64,000 nt of DNA from Apiospora phragmitis (Eukaryota > Ascomycota > Sordariomycetes > Amphisphaeriales > Apiosporaceae), in contig JAQQWL010000011.1 of NCBI GenBank assembly GCA_038363925.1, positions 7,688,001 through 7,752,000 of the forward strand, given 5' to 3'. Below are positions 12,024-23,506 of this stretch, one piece after another. The notes beneath the pieces were generated by a model that worked only from the letters and a program-made list of their open reading frames with translations, was not told the DNA's origin and did no database searches. The stretch's first letter is position 1, and each line of letters opens with the position of its first letter. The position numbers were made by a program, and so were the translations under genes.

Positions 12024-12781
12024 GCTAGCGGTATAGAAATCTTAGAAGAAGATGTATGAGACGAGGTTATAATGTACTCAATAGGTCAAGTCTATACAAC
12101 CTTCGTTATAGCCAAGGCGCAGCTCCCGTATTCTTTTGGGGACAAGTACAAAGACTCGCAGATTAGCAAACAGCAGTCTAAATCATCAGTATTATTAAAT
12201 AAAGACCAAAGGTGCAAACAATCTCAAGGAATTGGGTATGGCTCTTCGTACGCATCAATGACAGAGATAGAAAGGTCCAGGATCCCTTGGACCCTTGCCC
12301 CTGGATCTGGACATGTTCGTCCCCAAGCCAGCTGCCAGCCAAGAAAAGGGATTGCTCATTGGATGAAACCCTCTGAACGCCGCGGCGCAGCAAAGCTGAC
12401 ATCGAAGCTAGATTCTTCTCGAACAATTGTGACTGGCTGTCTGAAACAGATGCCGTCTCGTCTCAGTTGAAGGACCACAGAGCCGGTGTAGTGGTGTGTA
12501 AGTGGGTGTGGCTGTGGTGATGACTGCATAACCTAAGAACCCACTCTAAAGAAGAGTTATGCATTAATGAATATTATATTAGACTATGACATAATGCGAT
12601 ATTGCCGAGCTACTCCGTACTTTGTGGTAAGGAATCGAGATACCGGGGTTGATGCTGAATAATTTGGTCCAGATCTAACCGCGAAAAAGGTACGGATTGG
12701 AAATCATCACGCCATCCAATCCTTCGACCACTCGCTCAACACCAAGCCCGATCTTGAATCACAGTCCTAATCATTGTTGCC
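12024..12781. other. Intergenic region
   Basis: Three-prime UTR of the GPI-protein gene and promoter of cox17. Short open frames at 12072-12470 (+) and 12178-12426 (-) overlap and have no recognisable domain. I see nothing else. Confidence 0.45.
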
Positions 12782-13161
12782 ATGGCTTCTCAAAGCGTAT
12801 CCATGCGTACGTTTTCCCATTGGGGACCCTGCAATCGCAAGTCTGCAGTCTAACAATTGCTAGCTTCCCTGGCCTCCAAGCCAGACGCCAAACCCGTTGC
12901 CGCCTCTACAGGCGCAGAGTCCAAGCCCAAGGTATGCGCCAACCCCCCAGTTTCGCCAGAGAGGGACGCATTGCCCTTTGCATGCGCATTTACTAACCTT
13001 CGTCCTCTCAATCTATTCAGCCCTGCTGCGTCTGCAAAGACGAGAAGTCGAAGCGCGACGAGTGCATGCTCTTCTCCACGTCGGCGGATCCCGCGGCCGA
13101 CTGCCAGCCCACCATCCAGCAGTACCGGAGCTGCATGGCTGGCTTCGGTTTCAAGGTCTAA
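12782..13161 (+). CDS. cox17: Cytochrome c oxidase copper chaperone Cox17
   Basis: Delivers Cu(I) in the mitochondrial intermembrane space to Sco1 and Cox11 for assembly of the Cu sites of complex IV. Three exons (12782-12806, 12864-12931, 13021-13161) with GTACGT/GTATGC donors and CTAG/TTCAG acceptors give 77 residues. The copper-binding KPCCVC motif is at residues 31-36. The twin CX9C pairs that Mia40 oxidises into a coiled-coil-helix-coiled-coil-helix fold are C36-x9-C46 and C59-x9-C69, and the protein ends GFGFKV. The Ala/Lys-rich N-terminal extension is typical of filamentous fungi. No frame break. Confidence 0.95.
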
Positions 13162-13277
13162 TAACTCGCGGCCCAACCCGAACGACAAGCACCCCCTTGT
13201 ACGATGGAGAGGATATGTAGTGAAAGAAGATGACTCGCAAGAGCTGAGGTGATGAATTGGGTTCTCGGCGAAATGAG

Positions 13278-13300
13278 CGAGAGAGAGAGAGAGAGAGAGC
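13278..13300. repeat. (GA)n microsatellite
   Basis: About eleven uninterrupted GA units about 120 bp downstream of the cox17 stop codon. Confidence 0.9.
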
Positions 13301-13710
13301 CTGTGTACACTACGACCGCCAAGATGTATTGCTCCTCCTCCGTGCCGTCCGACGAGAAAGTAGAGCGATTGGCATATTCTAATAGTAATGCATTGGGTGG
13401 CGTTCTACGGTCTTTTGGGGAATACAATAAGAAAAGAAGTCGACTCTACTACACTACTAGTTTAAAGCGTTGCGGTTCCTCGTCCGTGTTGCGGTTTCTC
13501 ATCCGCGCCGCGAGTCTCGGCACTATTCAGACCGAGAGGCAATGGGCTCGTCAACGGCAGTGACCAATCTGGGGCAGCACCCACACATGAACAAATCATG
13601 TCGTATGCTCCGAGAGCTCCGATGAGCCGGCCGGGAAGGAGGGGTTGCTCCATGCGGGGAACGAGAGAGCTGTAGCGTTCCACGTTGCACCTGTATGCCT
13701 ATCTAACTAT

Positions 13711-13727
13711 ACATATATATATATATA
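13711..13727. repeat. (TA)n microsatellite
   Basis: About eight alternating AT/TA units about 90 bp upstream of the SDR start codon, within its likely promoter. Confidence 0.85.
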
Positions 13728-13815
13728 CCGACAATCTGCTGAGGAAAGAATGGTTGCATTTTGCATCCTTTGTACCTAGCCTAGGTAGCTATCTGTCAAT
13801 ACGAAAGCCGCAACT

Positions 13816-14871
13816 ATGAATCCCGCCCCATCGGTAGCACCACGTGTTTTCCGGGGCCCCCGGAGCGCTATTGTGACGGGGTCAGGCCAGGGTATAGGCA
13901 AAGCGATCGCCTTGCGCCTGGCCGCGGACGGCTACGACGTGTGCATCAATGATATCAGTGCCAACTGGCAGAGCTGCGAGGAGGTGGCCAAAGAGATCCA
14001 AGGGATGGGGAGGCGTTCCTGCGTCGCCATTGCCGATGTCTCCAAGCGAGACGAGGTGGCACAAATGGTGCAGATGAGCGTCAAGGAGCTGGGTCCTCTG
14101 AAGACCATGTAAGTCGCTGCTGATGGAGACTGCTGCTGCTGCTGCTATTTCCCCTTCCCCCTAGCATCCACTCCCTCTTTCGACAACCATATTCGTTTTA
14201 CACCACTAAAGTGTGAGCCCCGATAACTTACACATAGTCACTAACACACCTCTGCCCAAAACCCCAGGGTCGCCAACGCCGGCATCACCCTCGTCAAGCC
14301 GATCCTGTCAGCGACCCCCGCCGACTTCGAGCGCCTGCTGGCCGTCAACGTGCTCGGGGTGGACCACTGCTTCGCCGAGGCGGCGCGGCAGCTGGTGGCG
14401 CAGGGCACCTGCGCGGCCGACGACCCGGGCAAGCTGGTGGCGGCGGCCTCGATCGCGGGCTTCCGGCCCATGGCGCTGCTGGGCCACTACTCGGCGACCA
14501 AGTGGGCCGTGCGCGGGCTCACGCACGCCTACGCCGTCGAGTGCGCGCGCCACCATGTCACGGCCAACGCTTACGCGCCGGGCATCGTGGGTACGGGGAT
14601 GTGGGACTTGATCGACGCCGGCCTAGCGAAATCGGCGGAGGAGGTGGAGGAGGAGAAGGAGGAGGAAGACGGCGGCAGCGGCGCCAAGAAGGAGAAGGAG
14701 AAGCTCGAGAAGGGCGATGTGATGCGTCGGTACGCCAGGGAGGGGAGCGTACTGGGGCGCGTCAGCGAGCCCGAGGACGTGGCTAAGCTCGTGAGCTTCC
14801 TGGCGAGCCCGGACAGTGATTTTGTTACGGGGCAGACGCAGATCGTGGATGGGGGGATGGTGTTTACTTAG
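13816..14871 (+). CDS. Short-chain dehydrogenase/reductase, diacetyl/acetoin-reductase-like
   Basis: NAD(P)-dependent classical SDR. The closest named group I can suggest is bacterial-type diacetyl/acetoin reductase (BudC-like); substrate is inferred only. Two exons (13816-14108, 14268-14871) give 298 residues. Visible signatures: cofactor motif TGSGQGIG at 21-28, NAG at about 101-103, catalytic S159, Y172 and K176 (YSATK), and the C-terminal VTGQTQIVDGGM. Residues about 219-246, between the substrate loop and the last helices, form a highly charged Glu-then-Lys low-complexity insert that most SDRs of this class lack (usual length about 260). The insert is in frame and the downstream sequence stays conserved. 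Exon 2 is markedly GC-rich. Confidence 0.85.
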
Positions 14872-16946
14872 TATTCATTCTCTCGACGGTTGTTAACTCT
14901 GATGATGGCCTGCTACCATTACTCTTGCTTACCTATCATACTGCTATTCTCATCTTGCCCTGTCGCTGTGTACAAATGACTTACTTACATGTCCAACATC
15001 CCATGCAGCAGAGAAGCCGCTCCGTCCGACAGGAGACAGACAAAAGCAATCCTATTGGAAGAGATAAGGCTTCCCCTTCCGCAGGGCTCCCCCAAGGAGG
15101 ATCCTCTAACCTCCTTTCTTGGGCTGCCACCTTCTTAGCAATTTCTGTGTCTACAAACACATTGAGTATGTATGCGGCCTACGAAGTGTAGGTAACACAA
15201 GGACTTGATGGAAGAAGCAATCATGCCCACGTTTCTTTTCACACCAGAGAAGGATGAGATTGAAGTTCCAGAAGGAGAGCCTGGAGACCTTACCTTTCTT
15301 TGATACACCCACAAAGTTTGAGCATAGCACCGGAGCAATGCAAAAGCTCTAGAAAGAACCGGCGTCCTGCAAGTTCGGAAACTATCGGTCCTCAACAGTG
15401 GGCAAAAGCAGAAGCAGAATTACCAAAAGAGGGCAATTTGATGTCAATACCAGGCCAATCGGGAGCCAGAACGAAGTGATTATGCCAAGCAACACAGCAG
15501 TGTAGCAAGCTGGAGTCAACTTTGAGTCCTGTGTGGTTCCAGAGTCACATCCGCGACCCCGATATGATGTAGCATTCACCAATACCACCATACCGTATCG
15601 CTGCTTTCGGTGTCGTTGCTGAAGAATGTGATACTTCTCTCGGCCGATACTCACTGACCGTACGTAGAAGAGAAAGTCTCGAAGCAGACAGGAGGGGCGG
15701 GCAGTCCGAGCGTACTTTTCGATAGTGTTGCTGCTGTGCCGCTCATGGCACTGCAGTCTGCAATCTGCAGAGTAGTTATGTTTCTTTTTTCGCCGTCTTA
15801 TCGTGTTCATAGTGGTGATGTATGTTTCGGATATACCGCCGGGATTGACCGTAGAATCCCTCCTCTTCACTTCCCATACCTACGGGCAGGCACAGCATCA
15901 TCAACCTGACTCCCAGATTCGGGTTTGGATCCCGAGTTCGAGACTCCAGGTTCCATTTCAGACTTCTGATTCTCCGGAATAGGCAGGAGAGAGGGCACGA
16001 ACAGAGAAAACGAAGGGTGAATGTGGTTGTGGACACACACACACACACACACACACCCACACCGTGGTGCTTCCGGCTCCTCCTCCCAATCCACGGGTAA
16101 ATGCAGCGGGACCAGGGGGCGAACCCGGCCTATCTATATCTACCGTGCATCCCTTTTTTCCCTCCCCCTCAATAGGTGGCGCATCATATAGTACTAAAAA
16201 TAGACACCGGGATGTGATGGTGGATGGAACAGAACACCCCAACGTTCCCCCTCAGCAGGGAAAAAGCGAAGAAAAATCAAGAAGAAAAAAGGAAATTGGG
16301 GAAATTGTGGTGTTGGTGTCCCAGGCTCCCAGTGCAAGCAAGGGGAGGTACGAGAGGCCATCCCTTCGTTATGCATACATGGATGCTTTTTTTTGCCAGA
16401 TTCTCACGATACCACCATCGTACGTGAGGTGAGGGTGTGATGAGCCAAGCCTTTTAGGTTATCTAGCAACCGGGACAACTACCCCTACCATTATTCGGAC
16501 CTGACGGCCGCATTGGTAAAGGGGTATCGGAAGGCATGCAATTCTAGCGGCCACCTGCCATGTGCCAATGAACGATAATCTTGCTGGCGTGTGGGCAGCG
16601 AAGCAACATGATAGATATATCGGCAGTCTAAGTATATATCAGGCGATTAGTCCCGCCCCTTTTCCTTTGCTCGTGCCTGGATCCATTCCGGCGACAGGAT
16701 CTTATCAAGAGACGAGACAACGGTAATAAGTTAAGACAAGATAGAGAGCATCACCACTACCCGCGCACGCCAGCCTCGTTCTTCAGCTGTTGCTACCTCT
16801 CTTGTCTCACCAACTACACACCACCTCGTCCTAGAGGTCCTATTTTAAAACCTGTAGTAATATAGAGGGTGGGTTTCTCCCAAGGTTTTTGCCCTACGTT
16901 CATCAATAATTATATATCCAAAATCTACCAGCCAGCCCACTTCACA
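14872..16946. other. Intergenic region, no supported gene
   Basis: Two kilobases without a recognisable conserved protein. A 162-codon minus-strand frame (15870-15382) ends in a hydrophobic stretch but has no family match I know and no supporting splice structure. A CA/TG microsatellite lies near 16033-16056. The region just upstream of 16947 is pyrimidine-rich and is probably promoter and leader. Confidence 0.45.
16033..16056. repeat. (AC)n microsatellite
   Basis: Twelve AC units in intergenic DNA. Confidence 0.9.
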
Positions 16947-17522
16947 ATGGTAGTCCTACGAGCTACCGCTTTCTTGGCACTGCTCTCACTCACCAGCGCC
17001 GCCGTCGCCGCACAGGCGCGGGACCTACAAGTCCTCCACGAGGAACCATACGCCAACAACTCCACGATAGTCTGGTACGCTGCTTCTTCCGGCGACACAT
17101 CAGCCCCGCCGCAACAGCAGCCGCACTCGCGACTCACCCGACGAGCCACCACCGCCTGCGGCGACAACCTCGTGACCTGCACCTCCAAAGCGCTGGCGCG
17201 GGCCGACACGTGCTCCGGCCTCTTCGGGTACCTGACCGACAAGAAGGCGACGGTGCCGCCGCGCGACAGCGTGGCCGTGTGCTGGGTTGACCCCAACGTC
17301 GCACCCGCCGACAACGAGGGCAGCAGCAACGACAACCAGTGCTGCACGGCCTGGCGCGAGTGGAGCAACGGCATATTCCTGGGGTATTTGCTGGGCGCCG
17401 CCACAAAAACCTGGGACCAGTGCAAGACGGGCAACGGGCTCGTGGGCGGCGTCACCAACGAGGTCAACCTGGACGGGATATGCCAATCGCAGTGCCTGGG
17501 AAATACGCGCGACTGTTTCTAA
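16947..17522 (+). CDS. Small secreted cysteine-rich protein, fungal WD-like type
   Basis: Single exon, 191 residues. The start at 16947 gives a clean signal peptide (MVVLRATAFLALLSLTSAAV). After an A/P/Q-rich propeptide-like stretch with a possible RR processing site (RLTRRATTACG), the mature part has about ten cysteines, including NQCCTAWREW and a C-terminal block NLDGICQSQCLGNTRDCF. The pattern (Arg-Asp-Ser-Val-x-Val-Cys, then a QCC-W motif, then a Leu-x-Gly-x-Cys-x-x-Gln-Cys-Leu end) resembles the fungal secreted WD-like domain family as I remember it. The role of that family is not known. A secreted effector or antimicrobial role is possible but unsupported. Confidence 0.7.
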   Translation: MVVLRATAFLALLSLTSAAVAAQARDLQVLHEEPYANNSTIVWYAASSGDTSAPPQQQPHSRLTRRATTACGDNLVTCTSKALARADTCSGLFGYLTDKKATVPPRDSVAVCWVDPNVAPADNEGSSNDNQCCTAWREWSNGIFLGYLLGAATKTWDQCKTGNGLVGGVTNEVNLDGICQSQCLGNTRDCF

Positions 17523-17836
17523 GAAGCAAATCGAGTCAGTGTCAACAGAGGGGAATGATGGAAAATCAATGGGCTGGATGGATCGTGAGGAGCAATCCTG
17601 GGCTTGTTAGGTCTCCTGTATAATGCAATGCGGTCTCAAGACACACGTGGGTAGCGAGCGGCGTATAAAAGCAGATGTATGTCCCATTACGCGGAGTCTT
17701 CGTGAGTCTCATGATAATGTCTATCTAAATCATCAAGTCCCTGAATGCAAGTTCCTGGCCAAAAAGTGCATGCATTGCTGTCTTTGTGGCAGCATAGCAT
17801 AGCGCTCATGTAACGCCTTTTTCGGTATTTCCGCAT
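17523..17836. other. Convergent intergenic region
   Basis: Three-prime ends of the secreted-protein gene (+) and sgt2 (-). Nothing else is visible. Confidence 0.5.
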
Positions 17837-19020
17837 CTAGCTTGACGGGGGAGGGCTGCCAGGTCCTCGTCCGGCGCCACCGGCACCACCGGGACCGCCC
17901 ATGAAGTTCTTTGCCATGTCGGCAATGTTGGGGTCGTTCATCAGGGTGCCAATATCCGGCATGCCGCCTCCTGATCCGAATTGGTTGGCCATCTCGCGGA
18001 GGCGCGGGTTGCTCATCAAGTTGCTCATCATGTCGGGGTTCGACATCATGTTCTGTGCCATCTGTGCGAACATGGGGTTGCTCATAATGCTGGAGAGATC
18101 GGGTATACCGCCGCCGCCGCCGCCACCACCACCACCTCCGAGCATGCTGGCAAGGCTGGAGAAATCAGGTGCGCCATCAGCCCCACCGCGAGCACTGGGT
18201 GCACTGGCATCGGGATTCTCTTGCTCGAGCTCCTCGACACGCTTCTTGGCCGTCTCGAAGCCCTTCTTCATGGCATCAGAGCCACCGTTACCTTCGTGCT
18301 CAATGCCGTGCTTGTAGGCCTCCATGCTGCCCTTGGCATCGCCCAGGGCGAACCGGGCCAGTCCAAGACGGGACCAAGCCTTGGTGTACTTGGGGTCGAC
18401 CTCGACAGCGGCCTCGGCATCGGCGCGCGCTGACTCGTGGTCCCGAGCGGCCGAGTAGGCGGCCGCTCGGTTGGAGAGGAAGATGGCATTGCCGGGGTGC
18501 AGAGCCAGAGCCTGGGTGTAGAAGTCAATGGCGGTCGGGTAGTCCTTGGAAGCCATGGCACGGTTGCCCTGGCCCTTGAGCTCCTCGGCCTTCTTCTTGT
18601 CGTCTTCGGAGGGAGTCTTGGGGCCGGACGCGGAAGCAGGGCCGGTTGATGCGCCCGACGGGGCAGCAGCAGCAGCAGCAGGATTCGTGCCGCTTTGCAG
18701 CTTCTCGTAGACACTGTAGATCTTGAGCAGATTCTGGGTGCCGACAGCCTCCTTCACGGCCTCCTGGGAGGTGGGGTCGACCTTGAAGGACTCGGCGATG
18801 CAGTTGACGGCGACATCGATGGAGTCTTTGTCATCGACGCTCAGTGTGCCATCTTCTGTTGACGTGGAGAGGAAGTCGCAGACAGCGAGAGCAAGGCGCT
18901 GCTTGGAAGTCAAAGTGGACGCCTGCGAGGCAACATGTTAGGCTATATGGTCAAAGACATTCGTGATGTAATAATACAACAGAAGGAGGGGCAGAAAGTT
19001 CGACAGTGCTCACTCACCAT
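17837..19020 (-). CDS. sgt2: Small glutamine-rich TPR co-chaperone Sgt2
   Basis: Cytosolic co-chaperone that receives tail-anchored proteins and passes them to Get4/Get5 and Get3 in the GET pathway, and binds Hsp70/Hsp90. Exon 1 is only the ATG (19020-19018), spliced by GTGAGT...CTCGCAG to exon 2 (18922-17837); together 362 residues. The N-terminal homodimerisation domain starts ASTLTSKQRLALAVCDFL. Three TPR repeats run at about residues 105-220 (KAEELKGQGNRAMASKDYPT, NAIFLSNRAAAYS, TKAWSRLGLARFALGD). The C-terminus is the Met/Asn/Pro-rich client-binding region with NPMFAQMAQNMMSNPDMMSN, preceded by a glycine run coded by GGC/GGT at about 18111-18140. No frame break. Confidence 0.94.
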
Positions 19021-19763
19021 GTTGCTGATCCAAACCGGGTTGGCCTGTCGCTACAGTGATGCTGGAAGGCTGCGATTCGCAACACTAGACGCAGGAGAAG
19101 TGTTGGCGCAAAACTCGATTTGGCAGTCACAGCTCGAAAGAACGTTGATATTTTACGAGTTTGGAATCCCGTCGCTAATGAGATTCGTGGAGGTTCCAGA
19201 ACATTTGGCTCGAATCGGGGGCGACTCCAGGCCAGCCAAGGCCTAAAGTTGCATGTACCTCAGGCGTCTATCTTTCTGCGTCCGGGCGGTGAATAGCGGG
19301 GCGTTACATGTAGCGTAGCAGGTGGCAGAAGAAGAGGCGGGGTTAATCCTGACTCAACACCACCCGCCAGCCCGCATCTCAACGTGGGATGAACCACTGT
19401 CACATGAATAGACAAATAAACACAAAGAGAAGAAGAGAACCCGTGATACGACCAAAAGCTGAGATTACATGCTATTTGCTGTATTAGTCGGCTCTTTCCC
19501 TCAGACCAGAAAGGATATGTCGAGCTACTATGTGGTGCTGCTAACAGATACAAACCCAACCAAGCATAACATAGCAGCTAAGAACCTCAGTCATCTCACC
19601 GTGCCTCCAGCGTAATTGAAACAGGGTATCTTCCTATTGCTCTCCTCATATCATGCCGAATCTCTAAAGCCTCCAGTATACACAATGACCCCAAGGTAAA
19701 ACAAAAACTAGGCAAACCGTGGCAGTGTAGGGTAATAATGGTAAAGCGTTGTCATCTTCATGA
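19021..19763. other. Intergenic region
   Basis: Promoter of sgt2 on one side and the 3' UTR of the ABC transporter on the other. No further gene is recognisable. Confidence 0.5.
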
Positions 19764-22700
19764 CTACTTGGCTGACGAAGGCTTTGCTGCTACAGTCTCC
19801 GATCGTCTCCGGGTATTCGACGGGTGGCGGCGACCTCGGCCACGAGTGCCGCCTCTCTGGTGGTTACGGCTCTGCGAACCTCTTCCTCGGTTGCTAGATG
19901 CCGCATCTTGCTGTTGGCCATTCATGTTGCTTTGGCCGACATCGCCACGGGCACTGGCGTTTTGGGCTGTGCTTGGTTGCATTGGGCGCACATCGACATG
20001 GGCACCGACAATTTGGGCCGTGCCTGTTTGGAGTGGCGTCTTCTTGAGAGGTGGCTCACTCTTGGTGGGTGTAGGGGTAGAGGGAGTGTTTGGCGGCTGT
20101 TCGGGAACAGGATCCGATACAGACCGAGAAGTATCCTGAGGCTCAGGCCGGCGATAACCCGGGGCCATTTGCACATCCGGGCTTCCATCCATCTGCTTGA
20201 GATCTGCATGCTCTGCAGTTGCTTGTTCCGGCTCGTTGTGGACATGGTCGCCGGAAGAGGTGATGTCGAAAATAGGCGTGGTTACAGTATGGGATTGCTT
20301 GTCAGCTGCAGCTTGGACGTCATCAGCCCAGCTGCAGCGGTCAACCGTTGCAACGTGGCGGACTGGCGTGGCACCTGATCGGGGGGTGAACTCGGGTGCT
20401 CCCGGATTAAGCTTCGAGCCCTGTAACAAAAGTAAGAGTCAGCGTCAGTCAAAAAATCAATCTTGATCTTTCGACTGATCTACCTCTTTCTTATGTCCAC
20501 GAGGGGTCTTGTCAGCTTGGTCGTTGGCCTGGCTATCCTTGGGGGTCGTGTCTAACTTCGGTGTGTCGATCGGTCGTCGAAGCGGCGTGCTCACGGGTTT
20601 CTGACTTTTCAGCGGAGGTTGCTTGTCAGAGTCGGATGCGTGTTGTGAAGTATCTGATGCCGCAGACTTGATCTGTTGGTTAGTTCCGTCTTGGTGTTCA
20701 GAGTCCTTGGACTCCTTGAGCTCCTTTGGGTTGGCGAATATCTGTTTCGACCAAAGCTCGGCGTATTTCCCCTTTCTCTCCAGCAGCTCTTCATGGCTCC
20801 CTTGCTCGGAGATCTCCCCGTCTGAAACTACGAAGATGGTATTGGCATTCATAACCGTCGAGAGACGATGGCTGTGCATTCGATCAGCTAGTGTCAGCCA
20901 AGAGAAGATGGAGACTACTCACGCAACGATAAAGGTTGTTCGTCCTTCGCATAGGGCATGCAAACCGCCCTGGATCTTCTGCTCCGTCTCTGTGTCGACG
21001 GAGCTGGTAGCCTCATCGAGAAGCACAATATCGGGGCGCTTCAGGATTGCACGGGCAATGGCGATCCTTTGCAGCTCACCACCCGAGAGCTTGCTATTTC
21101 ATCATCAGCAAGGGACCGGCAACGAACATGGTGATGACAATGTGGTAGCTTACACTCCTCTCTCCCCCACTCTGGTCTTGTAGCCTTCACTGAAGCCCAT
21201 GATATGGTCATGGATAGCAGCAGCTTTGCATGCTTCATATATCTCCTCATCACTTGCGGTATGGCGAGCATATCGAATGTTGTTGATGATAGTGTCATCA
21301 AAAAGTATCGGAGATTGAGGGACGATACCCATGCTTTGGCGAAGACTGGGGTACATCCAATCAGTACACCGTATTCCAACTTTCAAGTTTACCGTGCTAG
21401 TACCAAAGCAAAGAAACAAGCGTACCTTGAAAGTTGGACGTCACGAATGTCTTGTCCGTCAATCAAGATCGACCCGGAATTGACATCGTAAAATCGGTCG
21501 AGAAGCTTGAGGATCGTCGACTTGCCGGCGCCAGTAGCTCCGACAAATGCTGCTGAAGAGCCGGGAGGCACGACCAACTTCACACCCTTCAAGATGTCCT
21601 TCTTCTTGTCGTAACTGAAGCTGACGTTGCGGAACTCAACCTTGGCACCCCTGAGATTGATTGGCTTGGCGTCTGGTTTGTCGACAATTGTTGCCTTTGC
21701 TTGCATCACCTCTAAAAGCCGCTCAGCATAGACCAAGTCCTGGCTGATACTCTTTCCCAGAGTGGCAAAGAAATGAAGCGGGGAGGTAAGCTGGGCCCAG
21801 TATGTCAAGAACATGACGAAATCACCAGCTGTAGCCTGCCCATGCCTCACCTGGTACACGGCTAGGAACGCACCAGCGAGCAGCCCACACAGCAGTATCA
21901 GGAACTGAAAGGCATGGCCAACGTAATAGCCAGAGAACAGCATCTTGAGTGACGAGACCTTGGAGTTGATGGCGGCCGCGTATCGATCCTCCTCGTAAGG
22001 TATCTGGTTGAAGGCGCTAACAGTATGCCAACCTTGAATACCGGCCTGTCTCACATAGTGTTCTTCAAAGTATCTAACAGAATATTAGCATTATCACCTA
22101 CATTGGGTCATTCAGCAGGTTTCGTACGTCTTGACCATTTTATTTCTTCTATCCTTGAACATGCGAACGATGTACGTTGCTGCCTGGATGAATGCCACAC
22201 CAGTCGCTATCGTGATGAAACCTTCATAGGCGCCGAACTTTACCGACAAGTAGACAAATGCCACCACCAGGTCCACGACCATCGGCAACGCCTGGAAACA
22301 AATGGATTCCAGCATGTTAGAGATGTGGTGCCCGCTCGATATGGCCAAGATCAGATCCGAAGAACTCTGGCTGTCATGAAAATCAGAGGAAAGCCTCATG
22401 ACGTGGGAATAGGCAGCGTTTGAGAGGGCCTCAATTGCATAGTAGTCGACAGGAAGCCAGAGGATGTTGCGGAGCAGGCTAATACCAGCCTCGGACGATG
22501 CTAGTTTCAAGCTGGCAAAGATGACCACCTCGATCCAGGGGTTACGACCGGCTTCTTTTCCGCTCAGAGTGTCCATGACAATGCCCAACTGCCGTGGGAT
22601 GAGAACATTCACTACGTTGCCGAGTAGAAGGCACAATCCCACAAGAGCCGCGTGAAACTGGAGGCGGCGGTTACCAACCGGCCAGACATAGGGGAAGAAC

Positions 22701-23506
22701 ACGAGAAACCCCTTCGCATAGGCGACCCAGCTGCCTTCACTCTTCAGGCGCTTCTCCACCTTCTCATGCGCCTCTCGCTCTTGACGCTCCCACGGGGATT
22801 CACCGTCGCTTGGCGAGTTCGCAGCCTCGGTATTGGTGGTCTGTGTATTGGTGGCTTCGGTGTTCCCTTCCGAGTTGGTACCATAACCGCTGTCGCCCGA
22901 GTAGTTGCCCTCAGTTGGCCTGTCGCCAGACTTGGGCAGAAGAGGATTGCTCTCATCGTCTTTATCAGTTTCCTCTGGCCTAGCACGCCAGACGAAGTAT
23001 ACGAGGACAGTAAGGGCGAGGACGAAGTAGCGAGCAGCAGCAATCGCCACATTGAGCCACAAATGAATACTGGAGTGGCCAGGCTTTTGAACAGTGGAAA
23101 GGATGGTGATTGCTGCAATAGCTGGTTCGGCTACCAACGCGATGAACCAGGAGCCGTAGAACGGAAACCAGACAATGCCGGATGCGCCACTGCCTAGGGC
23201 CGTCTGCTGGATACCAAATACCAGCATGCATGACAGCAAGCCAACAATAGCATCCGGGGCTGGCCAAACCTGTTGAATGATGGCCTCGACCACCTCAGCG
23301 ACGAGTTGGACTAGGTAAAGGAAGTCGAATAACAACAGCAGGCCAACTATGCTTCTTGGCCGCTTATGTTGAGGATTGGGCGAGTCGGAAGTGGTCTGGA
23401 GCGTGCAAGCCGCAACCGCAGACGTGATAGCGAAGTATGCGAAGACCACCGTCGGGTAGATGTAGTGAAGGCTGGCCAGCAGCCGGTGATGCGAGGTATC
23501 TCCCAT
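19764..23506 (-). CDS. hmt1: HMT1-type ABC half-transporter with PAM2 and RG-rich C-terminal tail
   Basis: ABCB6/HMT1-type vacuolar half transporter; the family moves heavy-metal or glutathione/phytochelatin conjugates. Six exons: 23506-22128, 22073-21426, 21345-21154, 21093-20923, 20871-20484, 20420-19764; total 1144 residues with every phase matching. An N-terminal hydrophobic domain (about residues 1-190) precedes the ABC membrane domain. In the nucleotide domain I see Walker [10 protein letters not shown], signature LSGGELQR, Walker [14 protein letters not shown] and the H-loop AHRLSTV. After the core, an acidic/Ser-rich linker leads into the last exon. That exon begins [13 protein letters not shown] at about residue 928, a perfect PAM2 consensus (LNxxAxEFxP). 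The protein ends in an Arg/Gly-rich stretch ([16 protein letters not shown]) near 1103-1133. If the final 63-nt intron (20483-20421) is retained, translation stops eight codons later and loses this tail. Confidence 0.9.

Larger units (their letters stand above)
13162..13815. other. Intergenic region with simple repeats
   Basis: Holds a GA dinucleotide run near 13278-13300 and a TA run near 13711-13727. No gene is recognisable. Confidence 0.5.

Noticed and set aside
15382..15870. A 162-codon minus-strand frame with a hydrophobic C-terminus
   Set aside because: No recognised motif, basic irregular composition and no supporting splice or start context; compatible with chance in AT-rich intergenic DNA.
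20457..20490. Alternative end of the ABC transporter after [12 protein letters not shown]
   Set aside because: It is the intron-retained reading. The spliced reading has good donor, branch and acceptor, matching phase and a meaningful tail, so I took it as the main form.
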